From Gordonia humi (lineage in GTDB: Bacteria; Actinomycetota; Actinomycetes; Mycobacteriales; Mycobacteriaceae): a stretch of 64,000 nucleotides of DNA. Each line of letters starts with the position of its first letter. Position 1 is the first letter of the stretch. Below the pieces are notes generated by a model. It saw only the letters and a program-made list of their open reading frames with translations, did no database searches and was not told the origin of the DNA. Below are positions 1 to 8,053 of the stretch, in pieces. The stretch spans positions 2,790,001 to 2,854,000 of the forward strand of contig NZ_JACIFP010000001.1 in the NCBI RefSeq assembly GCF_014197435.1, in the 5' to 3' direction. A program made the translations under genes and the position numbers.

Positions 1-2
1 AC

Positions 3-248
3 GGTGCCGTCCAGGCTGTCTGCCTGCGACGACGTTCGCTCCTCGCGGCGGGCGTGACCGCCGCGCACGGCAACTTCTCCACCGGGGACGTGGTCGACCT
101 CGTCGATCTGCGCGGCGAGGTCCGAGGCCGCGGAGTGGTCGGCTACGACGCCGACGACGTCGCCCGAATGATCGGACGCTCGACCGATGAGCTGCCCGCG
201 GATCTGCAACGACCGCTCATCCACGCCGACCATCTGGTGCCGGTGTAG
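3..248 (+). CDS. proB: Glutamate 5-kinase, C-terminal PUA domain (partial)
   Basis: The reading frame enters from the left edge and ends at TAG 246-248, leaving 81 residues. These match the RNA-binding-type PUA domain at the end of ProB, which phosphorylates glutamate in the first step of proline synthesis. Visible family features are the RRRSLLAAGVT segment, the GNFSTGDVVDLVD strand and the IGRSTDELP turn near the end. The kinase domain lies outside the window. In mycobacteria proB is followed by nadE; here it converges on an ectoine operon. The identification rests on the C-terminal domain alone, and other PUA-ended proteins are possible but fit less well. Confidence 0.85.
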   Translation, partial: GAVQAVCLRRRSLLAAGVTAAHGNFSTGDVVDLVDLRGEVRGRGVVGYDADDVARMIGRSTDELPADLQRPLIHADHLVPV

Positions 249-271
249 ACGATCCCTCCCACGACCGGAGA

Positions 272-313
272 GAGGGGAGTGCGCCCGACCCTCGGGTCGA
301 GCGCACTCCCCTC
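272..313. terminator. Bidirectional hairpin terminator between proB and ectC
   Basis: A perfect 13-bp stem pairs 272-284 with 301-313. The 16-nt loop can itself fold (cgaccc with gggtcg). It lies 23 nt after the proB stop and 29 nt past the ectC stop, so it can serve both convergent units. No long T tract follows, which is common for intrinsic terminators in this G+C range. Confidence 0.75.
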
Positions 314-342
314 AATCGACCGGAAAGTGAACCGGCGGTCCC

Positions 343-768
343 TTACGCGCGATGCCGTCCGGCATCCTCCAACGGCGGGACCTCCACGAGCGGGTAGATG
401 CCGTTCTCATCGTGCACCTCGGTGCCGACCACGGGCGGGTTGAAGACGCACAGCATGCGGAGCTGGGTCTTCGCGGTGACCGTGTGGCGGTCGTACTTGT
501 CCATCATGTACATCGTCCCCGCGGCGAGCGGATAGGTGATGCCGGTCTCGCGGTCGAGGAGTTCACCCTCGCCCTCGACGAGCCAGACGGCCTCGATGTG
601 GTTCGCGTAGTGGAACTCGTTGACCGATCCCGCCTTGATGGTGGTCTCGTGGAACGAGAACCCGACGCGGTCGCCTCCGAGGACGATCCGCTTGGAGACC
701 CAGTTGCCCGACGGGTCGGCGACTTCGCGGTCGGTGCCGGTGATCTCTTCGGTGGTGCGGACGATCAT
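343..768 (-). CDS. ectC: L-ectoine synthase
   Basis: This 141-residue cupin-fold enzyme closes N-gamma-acetyl-diaminobutyrate into the compatible solute ectoine, the last step of the pathway. It begins MIVRTTEEI and carries the cupin strands with a histidine and glutamate (FHYANHIEAVWLVEGEGEL) expected to bind the metal, and a late DRHTV histidine. The length is close to typical EctC (about 130 residues). Its ATG overlaps the ectB stop by four bases (tcat at 765-768), so translation is coupled. No ectD hydroxylase follows; a hairpin terminator does, so this locus makes ectoine and not 5-hydroxyectoine. Confidence 0.96.
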   Translation of the reverse strand: MIVRTTEEITGTDREVADPSGNWVSKRIVLGGDRVGFSFHETTIKAGSVNEFHYANHIEAVWLVEGEGELLDRETGITYPLAAGTMYMMDKYDRHTVTAKTQLRMLCVFNPPVVGTEVHDENGIYPLVEVPPLEDAGRHRA

Positions 769-2036
769 GCGAAGACCTCCTCGACAGAAGCGAACAGGAT
801 GTTCAGGCCCTCGGTCAACTCGTCGTCGGTGATCGTGAGGGCGGGCAGCAGCTTCACGACCTCGCCCGACGGGCCGGACGTCTCCGCGAGCAGGCCGCGC
901 TTGAACGCCGCGGCGCAGACCTCGCCCGCCTTGGCCGGATCGTCGAAGACGAGTCCCTGGGCCATGCCGCGGCCGCGGTGCTTGATGCCGTCGAACTTCG
1001 CGCACAGCTCGTCGAAGTGTTCGGAGATCGCGATGCCCTTGGCCTTGGTCGAGACGGCGAGCTTGTCGTCGGACCAATAGGTGTCGATGGCCGTCTTGGC
1101 GGCGACGAACGCGGGGTTGTTGCCGCGGAACGTGCCGTTGTGCTCGCCCGGCTCCCACACGTCGAGCTCGGGCTTGATCAGGACCAGCGCCATCGGCATG
1201 CCGTAGCCGCCGATCGACTTCGACAGGGTGACGATGTCCGGAACGATGCCTGCCTCCTCGAACGAGAAGAAGTCGCCGGTGCGGCCACAGCCCATCTGCA
1301 CGTCGTCGACGATGAGCAGCATGTCCTGGCGCTTGCAGAGGTCGGCCAGGCCGCGCAGCCATTCGGCGCGCGCGACGTTGACGCCGCCCTCTCCCTGCAC
1401 GGTCTCGACGATGACGGCGGCGGGCTTGTTGAGGCCCGACCCCTCGTCGTTGAGGACGCGCTCGAACCACGCGAAGTCCTCGGTGGCGCCGCCCATGTAG
1501 TTGTCGAACGGCATCGGCGTCGAGTGGACCAGCGGGATGCCCGCACCGGCGCGCTTCATCGCGTTGCCGGTGACCGACAGCGATCCGAGCGTCATGCCGT
1601 GGAAGGCGTTGGTGAAGTTCACGATGGCCTCGCGACCGGTCACCTTGCGGGCCAGCTTCAGTGCGGACTCGACGGCGTTGGTGCCGGTCGGTCCGGGGAA
1701 CTGCATCACGTAGTCGAGGCCTCGCGGAGCGAGGATCTTCTCGGCGAACGTCTCGAGGAACTCGCCCTTGGCGCGGGTGTTCATGTCGAGACCGTGGGTG
1801 ATTCCGTCGCGCTCCATGTAGTCGAGCACGGCGCGCTTGAGGATCGGGTTGTTGTGCCCGTAGTTGAGTGCGCCTGCGCCCGCGAAGAAGTCGAGGTAGG
1901 TGTTGCCGTCCACGTCGGTGAGACGAGACCCGACGGCGGTGTCGAACAGTGCCGGCCAGTCCCGGCAGTACGAGCGGACTTGTGATTCGTGCTTGGTGAA
2001 AGTGTCGTCGTCCAGTGCGTTGTGCATCGTCGTCAT
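765..2036 (-). CDS. ectB: Diaminobutyrate-2-oxoglutarate transaminase
   Basis: This class III PLP-dependent aminotransferase (423 residues) makes L-2,4-diaminobutyrate from aspartate semialdehyde and glutamate, the first committed step of ectoine synthesis. The PLP lysine is in TLSKSIGGYGMP at about residue 273. The cofactor-site motif LLIVDDVQMGCGRTG lies upstream, and GPTGTNAVESALKLAR marks the phosphate-binding region. The ATG at 2036 is preceded by a good Shine-Dalgarno (aagggga on the minus strand). The nearer ATG at 2027 would drop three residues. The spacing to ectA is 32 nt. It is the middle gene of ectABC. Confidence 0.96.
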   Translation of the reverse strand: MTTMHNALDDDTFTKHESQVRSYCRDWPALFDTAVGSRLTDVDGNTYLDFFAGAGALNYGHNNPILKRAVLDYMERDGITHGLDMNTRAKGEFLETFAEKILAPRGLDYVMQFPGPTGTNAVESALKLARKVTGREAIVNFTNAFHGMTLGSLSVTGNAMKRAGAGIPLVHSTPMPFDNYMGGATEDFAWFERVLNDEGSGLNKPAAVIVETVQGEGGVNVARAEWLRGLADLCKRQDMLLIVDDVQMGCGRTGDFFSFEEAGIVPDIVTLSKSIGGYGMPMALVLIKPELDVWEPGEHNGTFRGNNPAFVAAKTAIDTYWSDDKLAVSTKAKGIAISEHFDELCAKFDGIKHRGRGMAQGLVFDDPAKAGEVCAAAFKRGLLAETSGPSGEVVKLLPALTITDDELTEGLNILFASVEEVFA

Positions 2037-2068
2037 TTGGAGTTTTCCCCTTGGGTGTTGTCGATGTC

Positions 2069-2596
2069 CTATCGGATGGACATCGGCTCGAGCCGGTACA
2101 GGTCTTCCGGCTCGTGCGAGTCGCCGAAGAGTTCGGCCTCGAAGAAGGACTCGCGTGTGAAGTCGAGTCCGAGCGATCGTGCCGCCCCGGCGAACAGCCG
2201 CTGGGAAGCGGCGTTGTCGGGACTGATCGTGGTGTGGATCGCGGTGACCCCCGATGGAGCGCAGCGTTTGAACAGCTCGCAGAGCATCGTGCCTGCGATC
2301 GCCTTGCCGCGCTGATCGGCGTCGACCGCCACCTGCCACACCATGAGGGCGTCGTCGGCGTGCGGCCGACGATACCCGGTCACGAAGCCGACGGGCCTTC
2401 CGTCGACCTCGGCGATGATGGATGTGTCAGTGAACTCTGCCGCCCACAGCACGTAGGCGTAACTCGAATTCACATCGAGGACCTGCGAATCGCGGGCGAT
2501 CTCCCACATCCTCAAGCCATCAGTAGCCCGGGGTCGCCGGTAGGCGACACCGTTGTGGTCGTCCAGATCGAACGTGTTTTCAGTTTCCGGGTTCAT
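2069..2596 (-). CDS. ectA: L-2,4-diaminobutyrate N-gamma-acetyltransferase
   Basis: This GNAT-fold enzyme (175 residues from ATG 2596) acetylates diaminobutyrate in ectoine synthesis. The acetyl-CoA loop is visible in VAVDADQRGKAIAGTML. The family N-terminus (AYRRPRATDGLRMWEIARDS) starts soon after the chosen start. The frame stays open upstream to 2755, but that extension overlaps the sirtuin stop and looks non-coding, so I reject it. There is no clear Shine-Dalgarno; a -10-like TAGCCT sits 10 nt before the ATG, giving a very short leader. It is the first gene of ectABC. Confidence 0.93.
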   Translation of the reverse strand: MNPETENTFDLDDHNGVAYRRPRATDGLRMWEIARDSQVLDVNSSYAYVLWAAEFTDTSIIAEVDGRPVGFVTGYRRPHADDALMVWQVAVDADQRGKAIAGTMLCELFKRCAPSGVTAIHTTISPDNAASQRLFAGAARSLGLDFTRESFFEAELFGDSHEPEDLYRLEPMSIR

Positions 2597-2606
2597 GACT
2601 TGATCG

Positions 2607-2635
2607 AGGCTAACGAGACCCCACCGTGATGTCAC
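2607..2635 (-). promoter_or_regulatory. Predicted ectABC promoter
   Basis: Read on the minus strand, GTGACA (2635-2630) and TAGCCT (2612-2607) are separated by 17 nt, a sigma-A-like arrangement. The predicted start of transcription would leave a leader of only a few bases before the ectA ATG. The -35 overlaps one of two CGTGATGTC direct repeats (plus-strand 2625-2633 and 2656-2664). Confidence 0.5.
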
Positions 2636-2702
2636 CCGCGTGGGCGACACACCGGCGTGATGTCCGATCTTTGCGCAGTTCATCCACCGGATGTGGGATA
2701 AA

Positions 2703-3623
2703 TCACAGTAACGTCGATTCCAGGGTCGAGTGAGGGTTTCCGGTGCGTGTTTCATTGAGAATGAGCGGAATTACTATTTCGCAACGATGGTCCACTTTGA
2801 CTGTTGCGAGGCGGTCGCCGCGCGTGCCGCCGCGGTTGACGATCACCACCGGCTTGCCGGCGTCGGCCGCGCGGCGTACGAAGCGGAGCCCGGACATCAC
2901 GGTGAGCGATGACCCGGCGACGAGCATCGCCTCCGCGTCGTCGACCATCTCGTACGCGTGTGCGGTCACCTCGGCGGGCACCGTCTCGCCGAAGTAGACG
3001 ATGTCGGGTTTGAGGACACCGCCGCAGGATGCGCAGTCGACCATGACGAAGTCGGCGGTGTCGTGCAGGACGGCGTCGGCGTCCGGGGCCACCTCGATGG
3101 CGCCCGCGCCCCGGACGCGGTCGGCGAATCCGGGATTGGCGTCCTCGAGTCGCTCGGCGAGTCGATGCCGGGAGATCCGGACGCCGCAGTCGAGGCAGAC
3201 GACGCGACCGTACGAGCCGTGCAGGTCCAACACGGGTCGAGTGCCCGCCTTCAGGTGGAGCATGTCGACGTTCTGAGTGATCACGCCCGTCACGATTCCG
3301 GCGTGCTGGAGATCGGTGATCGCGAGGTGGGCGGCGTTGGGAGTCGCCGCGTCCATGTGGCGCCAGCCGAGATGATTGCGGGCCCAGTAGTGGCGGCGGA
3401 AGTCGGGGGAGCCGCGGAACTGGTCGATCGTCATCGGGTTCCTGGGCGTCGCGTCGGGGCTGCGGTAGTCCGGGATGCCCGACGGCGTCGACACCCCGGC
3501 CCCGGTCAGCACCACGGTGCGCCGACCGTCGAGGGCGGCGGCGGCCTCGACGGCCCGTCCGGCCGGGTCGGTGTCGGCGACGGTCTCGGGGGCGGGAGTC
3601 CAGGCGGTGGCGCGCGTACGCAT
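2703..3623 (-). CDS. Sir2-family NAD-dependent protein deacylase
   Basis: This is a sirtuin of 306 residues that would remove acyl groups from lysines using NAD+. Motifs run in family order: GAGVSTPSGIPDYR at residues 41-54, TQNVDMLH at 116-123, the catalytic His135 in LHGSYG, and four zinc-ligand cysteines at 143, 146, 197 and 200. The last cysteine pair is followed by LKPDIVYFGE, and SSLTVMSG is the later NAD-site loop. The 50-residue spacing between cysteine pairs and the overall length resemble the class II (SIRT4-like) group more than the short bacterial CobB type. It runs divergent from rsmD, 27 nt apart. The substrate is unknown. Because ectA is a GNAT acetyltransferase acting on a small molecule, no functional link with it should be assumed. 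Confidence 0.92.
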   Translation of the reverse strand: MRTRATAWTPAPETVADTDPAGRAVEAAAALDGRRTVVLTGAGVSTPSGIPDYRSPDATPRNPMTIDQFRGSPDFRRHYWARNHLGWRHMDAATPNAAHLAITDLQHAGIVTGVITQNVDMLHLKAGTRPVLDLHGSYGRVVCLDCGVRISRHRLAERLEDANPGFADRVRGAGAIEVAPDADAVLHDTADFVMVDCASCGGVLKPDIVYFGETVPAEVTAHAYEMVDDAEAMLVAGSSLTVMSGLRFVRRAADAGKPVVIVNRGGTRGDRLATVKVDHRCEIVIPLILNETRTGNPHSTLESTLL

Positions 3624-3650
3624 GATTCGACGATACGATGGTCTACCGAT

Positions 3651-4211
3651 ATGACCAGGATCATCGCCGGAGAGTTCCGGGGCCGCAGGCTCGCCGTACC
3701 CGCCGACACCACGCGTCCGACGTCGGACCGCGTGCGGGAGGCCGTGTTCTCCATGATCGGCTCGCGCGCCGATCTGGAGGACATGCGGGTCGCCGATCTC
3801 TACGCGGGGACCGGTGCGCTCGGGCTCGAAGCGGTCTCGCGGGGAGCGGAGTCGGCTGTTCTCGTCGAGGCGGACCGTCGCGCGGCGAAAGTGGTGCGGG
3901 AGAACATCGCCGTCTGTCAGGCCCAGCGCCGCGTCCGCGTGGTCGAGCGCACGGTCGAGTCGTTTCTCGCGGCCGTCGCCGGTCCATTCGATCTCGTCTT
4001 GATCGATCCCCCGTACGACGTGTCGTCCGACGACGTCGCCGCCGTGCTGCGCTTGTTGATGCCCGCGCTCGCCGACGGTGCGTGGGTCCTTCTCGAACGT
4101 GGAACGCGCGGCGCCGCCGTCGACCTGCCGCCGGGGCTGGAGTCGGTGGCCGATAAGAAGTACGGCGACTCGATGGTTCGGCTCCTGCGCCGGGTAGATT
4201 CCTTCGCATGA
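3651..4211 (+). CDS. rsmD: 16S rRNA (guanine(966)-N(2))-methyltransferase
   Basis: RsmD methylates G966 of 16S rRNA in the assembling small subunit. The 186-residue protein starts MTRIIAGEFRGR, a typical family N-terminus. It has the SAM-binding loop DLYAGTGALGLEA and the catalytic DPPY motif in LVLIDPPYD. The frame is open far upstream over the sirtuin gene, but family length and the ATG at 3651 argue for this start. A -10-like TACGAT at 3634-3639 gives a short leader. The stop overlaps the coaD ATG (atga at 4208-4211), so rsmD and coaD form a coupled pair, as in many actinobacteria. Confidence 0.95.
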   Translation: MTRIIAGEFRGRRLAVPADTTRPTSDRVREAVFSMIGSRADLEDMRVADLYAGTGALGLEAVSRGAESAVLVEADRRAAKVVRENIAVCQAQRRVRVVERTVESFLAAVAGPFDLVLIDPPYDVSSDDVAAVLRLLMPALADGAWVLLERGTRGAAVDLPPGLESVADKKYGDSMVRLLRRVDSFA

Positions 4212-4696
4212 GTGCAGCGGTATGCCCCGGTTCGTACGATCCCTTCACCCTCGGACATCGATTCGTCGTCGAGCGGACAGCGGCCCGTTTCGACCGCGTG
4301 GTGGTCGCCGTCGTGGTCAACCCCAACAAGCAGGGGATGTTCTCCATCGACGAGCGCATCGAGCTGATCCGCCGTGACTGTGCCGACCTGCCGAACGTCG
4401 AGGTTCGGAGCTGGAGCGGCCTGCTGGTCGATCTGGTGCGCGAGGACGATCTGCCGACCATCGTCAAGGGACTGCGGTCGGAGACCGACTTCGCCTACGA
4501 GACGCCGATGGCGCAGATGAACCGCGAACTCGCCGACGCCGAGACCCTGTTCATGCTCACCGACCCGAAGTTCGCCCACGTGTCGAGCTCCCTGGTCAAA
4601 GAGGTCGCCAAACTCGGCGGCGATGTGACGCCGTACCTGTCGTCGCACGTCCACGCCGCGTTGAGCGACAAGCTCATCGGCGTGCGATCGGTGTAG
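4208..4696 (+). CDS. coaD: Phosphopantetheine adenylyltransferase
   Basis: PPAT (162 residues) transfers AMP from ATP to 4'-phosphopantetheine, the penultimate and regulated step of coenzyme A synthesis. It is a nucleotidyltransferase of the T/HxGH superfamily: GSYDPFTLGHRFVVERTA carries the TxGH motif near the N-terminus, and HVSSSLVKEVA is the C-terminal counterpart of the ISSTxVR motif. Length matches the family (about 160). Its ATG overlaps the rsmD stop, so the two are likely translated together. Confidence 0.97.
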   Translation: MSAAVCPGSYDPFTLGHRFVVERTAARFDRVVVAVVVNPNKQGMFSIDERIELIRRDCADLPNVEVRSWSGLLVDLVREDDLPTIVKGLRSETDFAYETPMAQMNRELADAETLFMLTDPKFAHVSSSLVKEVAKLGGDVTPYLSSHVHAALSDKLIGVRSV

Positions 4697-4761
4697 ACCC
4701 TAAACCTCAACCGAAGATTTCGACACGCCGACACAACCTCGCCAGTCACAGGCGCAACATT

Positions 4762-4799
4762 CGGCACAATGGCCTCAATGATGTCAAGGCCTTGTGCCG
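4762..4799 (+). promoter_or_regulatory. Hairpin in the sepIVA leader
   Basis: cggcacaa (4762-4769) pairs with ttgtgccg (4792-4799), and ggcct (4771-4775) pairs with aggcc (4787-4791). This gives a 13-bp stem with one bulged T and an 11-nt loop. It ends only four bases before the GGAG Shine-Dalgarno of sepIVA (4804-4807). It could regulate initiation or mark the end of the coaD transcript; no T tract follows. Confidence 0.45.
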
Positions 4800-4812
4800 G
4801 ATCGGAGTAACC

Positions 4813-5595
4813 GTGTACCGCGTATTCGAAGCGCTGGACGAACTCGTCGCTCTCGTCGAAGAGGCGCGCACCGTCCCGATGACCGCAGGCTGCCTCATTC
4901 CTCGTGGGGACGTTCTGGAACTGCTCGACGACCTGCGTGACGCCCTGCCCGCCGAACTCGACGACGCCCAGGACGTGCTCGACGAGCGCGACACCCTCGT
5001 GTCCAACGCCCGTGAGACCTCCGACAAGCTGATCACCGGGGCCGAGAACGATTCGGAGGCGATGGTCGCCCATGCCAGGGCGGAGGCGGATCGCGTTCTC
5101 GCCGAGGCTCAGGCCCGGGCCGAGCGCATCGTCGCCGATGCGGGCGTCCACGCCCAGGAGGCCGTCGACGCCGCGGCCGAGGAGGCTCAGCGTCTGGAGG
5201 CCAGTGCCAACCGCGAGTTCGAGGCCGTGACGGGCCGCGCGCGCGCCGAGGCGGCACGCGTGGTCGAGGCCGGCGACGCCAGCTACCACAAGTCGGTGGC
5301 CGACGGCATCGCCGAACAGCAGCGCCTGGTCTCCGAATCGGAGACCGTCGCGGCGGCCAAGAGTGAGGCCGAGCGCATCGTCGACGCCGCGCATGCGGAG
5401 TCGGACCGACTGCGCGGCGAGTGCGACGTGTACGTCGACGACAAGCTGGCCGACTTCGAGGACATCCTCACCGGAACGCTCCGCTCGGTGAACCGCGGGC
5501 GGCAGCAGCTGCGCACCGGCGCGGGAATGCACGACTACGTCGAGTACCCGCACGGGGTCGACGAGGAGGTCGCGCCCGCGCAGATGGCGGGCTGA
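4813..5595 (+). CDS. sepIVA: Septation factor SepIVA (DivIVA-like coiled-coil protein)
   Basis: This is the homologue of M. tuberculosis Rv2927c / M. smegmatis MSMEG_2416, a DivIVA-domain protein needed for septation. The start is GTG 4813 (MYRVFEALDELVALVEEAR), matching the mycobacterial N-terminus, with GGAG at 4804-4807. A frame opening at TTG 4792 adds seven residues with no support. The 260-residue protein has a DivIVA-like N-terminus, a long Ala/Glu-rich coiled coil from about residue 50 to 200, and a conserved tail LRSVNRGRQQLRTGAGMHDY. It is expected to be cytoplasmic and to assemble at the division site. Confidence 0.93.
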   Translation: MYRVFEALDELVALVEEARTVPMTAGCLIPRGDVLELLDDLRDALPAELDDAQDVLDERDTLVSNARETSDKLITGAENDSEAMVAHARAEADRVLAEAQARAERIVADAGVHAQEAVDAAAEEAQRLEASANREFEAVTGRARAEAARVVEAGDASYHKSVADGIAEQQRLVSESETVAAAKSEAERIVDAAHAESDRLRGECDVYVDDKLADFEDILTGTLRSVNRGRQQLRTGAGMHDYVEYPHGVDEEVAPAQMAG

Positions 5596-5617
5596 CGCAC
5601 GGCTTCTACCACTCGCG

Positions 5618-5623
5618 TAAAAT
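5618..5623 (+). promoter_or_regulatory. -10 element for a probably leaderless mRNA
   Basis: TAAAAT lies 8 nt before GTG 5632, so a transcript starting about seven bases downstream would begin at or just before the start codon. No Shine-Dalgarno is visible. It stands out against the G+C-rich surroundings. Confidence 0.45.
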
Positions 5624-5631
5624 ACGTGATC

Positions 5632-6195
5632 GTGAGTGTCAAACCCTTTGTGATCGACGTACGCAGCGTGCCTCGTCGTGCCGGTTCCATGGTCGAAGTC
5701 GACCGCACCGTCGTGACGCCCGACCGCATCGGGGCGGAGATGATCGGCATCCCCGCCGACTCGGATGTTCATCTGGACCTGCGTCTGGAGTCGGTCACCG
5801 AGGGAGTCCTGGTCTCCGGAACCGTCAGCGGTTCCACCGAGGGGCAGTGCGGTCGGTGTCTCGAAGCACTCGACGACTCGGTGTCCGTCTATCTGACCGA
5901 GCTGTTCGCGTATCCGGACTCGGAGACCGACAAGACCTCCGATGACGAGGACGTGGAGCGGATCGTCGACGAGGAGATCGATCTCGAGCAGACGATCATC
6001 GACGCGATCGCTACGGAGCTGCCGCTGTCGCCGGTCTGCGCACCGGACTGCGCGGGTCTGTGCCAGATCTGCGGGGTCCGTCTGGCCGACGCCGAACCGG
6101 ACCACGGTCACGAGGTCATCGACCCCCGGTGGGCCAAGCTCGCCGACAAGCTCGTCGATCCCGAGCCGGACGGCTCGGAGGGCGGGCGCGCATGA
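5632..6195 (+). CDS. YceD/DUF177-family protein
   Basis: This homologue of M. tuberculosis Rv2926c has about 187 residues. The family is widespread and linked by genetics in other bacteria to 23S rRNA or ribosome maturation; the biochemical role is not settled. Two cysteine pairs are visible, [11 protein letters not shown] and, near the C-terminus, [13 protein letters not shown], which look able to bind metal. The C-terminal [11 protein letters not shown] motif is typical of the actinobacterial branch. I place the start at GTG 5632 because of the upstream -10; GTG 5626 is the alternative. The stop overlaps the rnc ATG (atga at 6192-6195). Confidence 0.85.
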   Translation: MSVKPFVIDVRSVPRRAGSMVEVDRTVVTPDRIGAEMIGIPADSDVHLDLRLESVTEGVLVSGTVSGSTEGQCGRCLEALDDSVSVYLTELFAYPDSETDKTSDDEDVERIVDEEIDLEQTIIDAIATELPLSPVCAPDCAGLCQICGVRLADAEPDHGHEVIDPRWAKLADKLVDPEPDGSEGGRA

Positions 6196-6947
6196 GCAAG
6201 CGTCCCGACCCGCAGATCCTGCTCGACGCGCTCGGCGTCCACATCGACCGCGACCTGCTGACTCTGGCGCTGACGCACCGGTCGTACGCCTACGAGAACG
6301 GCGGCCTGCCGACCAACGAGCGGTTGGAGTTCCTGGGCGACGCCGTGCTCGGCGTCGTCGTGACCGAGCGGCTCTACGTCGGATTCCCGGATCGTCCCGA
6401 AGGCGAGTTGGCCAAGATCCGCGCGAGCGTGGTCAACATGCACGCGCTGGCCGACGTCGCGCGGGGTCTGGGCGAGGGCGGCCTCGGCGCCCACATCTAT
6501 CTGGGGCGCGGTGAGGAGCTCACCGGCGGTCGCGACAAGGCGAGCATCCTCGCCGACGGTCTCGAATCGGTGTTCGGCGCATTGTTCCTCGACCACGGCA
6601 TCGAGTTGGCCAAGAAGGTCATCATGGGGCTGTTCGAGCCGATCATCGCCCGCGCGGGTGAATTGGGCGCCGGACTGGACTGGAAGACCTCTCTCCAGGA
6701 ACTGTCGGCCGAGCGCAACGCCGGTCCGCCGCAGTACCAGGTCACCTCGACCGGACCCGATCACGACAAGGAGTTCACCGCCGTCGCGATCGTCGCGGGT
6801 CGTGACCTCGGTCAGGGCATCGGTCGCACCAAGAAGGAGGCCGAGCAGAAGGCCGCCGCGCTCGCCTGGCGGACGCTGAACGAGTCGACCGATCTCCTGG
6901 TGCCGGACGACACGGTGTCCGACGATGCGGCGCCCGCGAGCAACTGA
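6192..6947 (+). CDS. rnc: Ribonuclease III
   Basis: RNase III cleaves double-stranded RNA and processes rRNA precursors. The 251-residue protein has the N-terminal RIIID domain with the catalytic signature [13 protein letters not shown] at about residues 42-54 and the second acidic site in [14 protein letters not shown] double-stranded-RNA-binding domain follows, seen in [12 protein letters not shown] and [18 protein letters not shown]. The ATG overlaps the upstream stop, giving coupled translation, and mutM starts 6 nt after the stop. The order YceD-rnc-mutM-smc-ftsY is conserved in actinobacteria. Confidence 0.98.
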   Translation: MSKRPDPQILLDALGVHIDRDLLTLALTHRSYAYENGGLPTNERLEFLGDAVLGVVVTERLYVGFPDRPEGELAKIRASVVNMHALADVARGLGEGGLGAHIYLGRGEELTGGRDKASILADGLESVFGALFLDHGIELAKKVIMGLFEPIIARAGELGAGLDWKTSLQELSAERNAGPPQYQVTSTGPDHDKEFTAVAIVAGRDLGQGIGRTKKEAEQKAAALAWRTLNESTDLLVPDDTVSDDAAPASN

Positions 6948-6953
6948 CGCGAC

Positions 6954-7811
6954 GTGCCCGAACTCCCCGAAGTCGAGACCATCCGCTCCGGCCTGGCGCC
7001 GCATGTGGCGGGCCGTCTGATCGACGACGTCCAGGTGCTCCATCCCCGAGCGGTGCGGCGTCATGTCGGCGGTGCGACGGATCTCGAGAACCGCCTGCGC
7101 GGCAAGCGTTTCGACGCCGTGCAGCGACGCGGTAAGTATCTGTGGCTCACCGGTGCCGACGCCTCGGACGAGGTCGCCGTGGTGGTGCACCTGGGCATGA
7201 GCGGCCAGCTCCTGATCAGTGATCCCGAGGCGCCCGCGCAGAAGCATCTGCGGATCCGGTTGCGGCTCGACGACGGCAACGAGGTCCGCTTCGTCGACCA
7301 GCGGACCTTCGGCGGCTGGCACGTCGACGATCTGGTCGACGTGCACGGTCGGCTGCTGCCGGAGTCGGTGGCGCACATCGCGCCCGATCCGTTCGAGGAT
7401 CTGTTCGACCCCGATCGGGTGGTGGCCGTGCTGCGTCGCAAGCAGACCGAGGTCAAGCGCGCAATTCTGGACCAGACCGTGGTGTCGGGCATCGGCAACA
7501 TCTACGCCGACGAATCGCTGTGGCGCGCGAAGGTGCACGGCGCGCAGAAGACCGACCGCACCTCGAAGCCACGGCTGCGCGGTGTGCTCGACGCCGCGAG
7601 CGAGGTGATGGCCGAGGCCGTGAAGGTCGGCGGAACGTCGTTCGACGAGCTGTATGTGAACGTGAACGGGCAGTCGGGGTACTTCGATCGTTCGTTGAAC
7701 GCGTACGGACGGGAAGGGCAGCCGTGTCGACGGTGCGGCACGGCGATGCGACGTGAGTCGTTCATGAACCGCAGCTCGTACTTCTGCCCGACGTGTCAGC
7801 GGAGGCGATAG
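6954..7811 (+). CDS. mutM: Formamidopyrimidine-DNA glycosylase
   Basis: MutM/Fpg excises oxidised purines such as 8-oxoguanine and nicks the strand in base-excision repair. After GTG 6954 the mature N-terminus is PELPEVE, with Pro as the catalytic nucleophile and Glu next to it. The helix-two-turn-helix is represented by [16 protein letters not shown]-terminal zinc finger has cysteines at residues 258, 261, 278 and 281. All catalytic and metal residues are present, so it should be active (some mycobacterial paralogues lack the finger). It lies 6 nt after rnc. Confidence 0.97.
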   Translation: MPELPEVETIRSGLAPHVAGRLIDDVQVLHPRAVRRHVGGATDLENRLRGKRFDAVQRRGKYLWLTGADASDEVAVVVHLGMSGQLLISDPEAPAQKHLRIRLRLDDGNEVRFVDQRTFGGWHVDDLVDVHGRLLPESVAHIAPDPFEDLFDPDRVVAVLRRKQTEVKRAILDQTVVSGIGNIYADESLWRAKVHGAQKTDRTSKPRLRGVLDAASEVMAEAVKVGGTSFDELYVNVNGQSGYFDRSLNAYGREGQPCRRCGTAMRRESFMNRSSYFCPTCQRRR

Positions 7812-7952
7812 GTACCGCCGACGTCGCGATGGCTGGGTGATCGGTACACGTCGACACGAGTCGGCACCCGGACTGGTCGCGTCGCTCGCCGGACTCGGCG
7901 CCGTCGTGAATGTGCTCGCCTCGGCGGGGGAATCATCGTCGGCCGCACGCGG

Positions 7953-7980
7953 TTAGACCGTGCGAAGTACTGCGTAACAT
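7953..7980 (+). promoter_or_regulatory. Predicted osmC promoter
   Basis: TTAGAC (7953-7958) and TAACAT (7975-7980) are 16 nt apart in the 242-nt gap after mutM. The predicted start near 7987 would place a long hairpin (7984-8024) at the very 5' end of the mRNA. The rest of the gap, 7812-7952, shows nothing I can name. Confidence 0.45.
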
Positions 7981-7983
7981 CGT

Positions 7984-8024
7984 CTCCGAGTCCCGTGACC
8001 ACGTACTGGTCACCCGGCTCGGAG
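7984..8024 (+). promoter_or_regulatory. Two-tier inverted repeat in the osmC leader
   Basis: ctccgag (7984-7990) pairs with ctcggag (8018-8024) and, inside it, gtgacca (7995-8001) pairs with tggtcac (8007-8013) around a 5-nt centre. Both arms are perfect. It could be an operator for a redox regulator or an RNA hairpin. It lies 19 nt before the GAGGA Shine-Dalgarno at 8044-8048. Confidence 0.45.
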
Positions 8025-8053
8025 CTACGGACACGAAGGAGCCGAGGACAGAC

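Noticed and set aside
2597..2755. N-terminal extension of EctA
   Set aside because: The extra residues do not resemble EctA, they overlap the sirtuin end, and the promoter lies inside.
3624..3650. Functional link between the sirtuin and the EctA acetyltransferase
   Set aside because: They are in the same direction but EctA acts on a metabolite, and there is no overlap or shared signal to support it.
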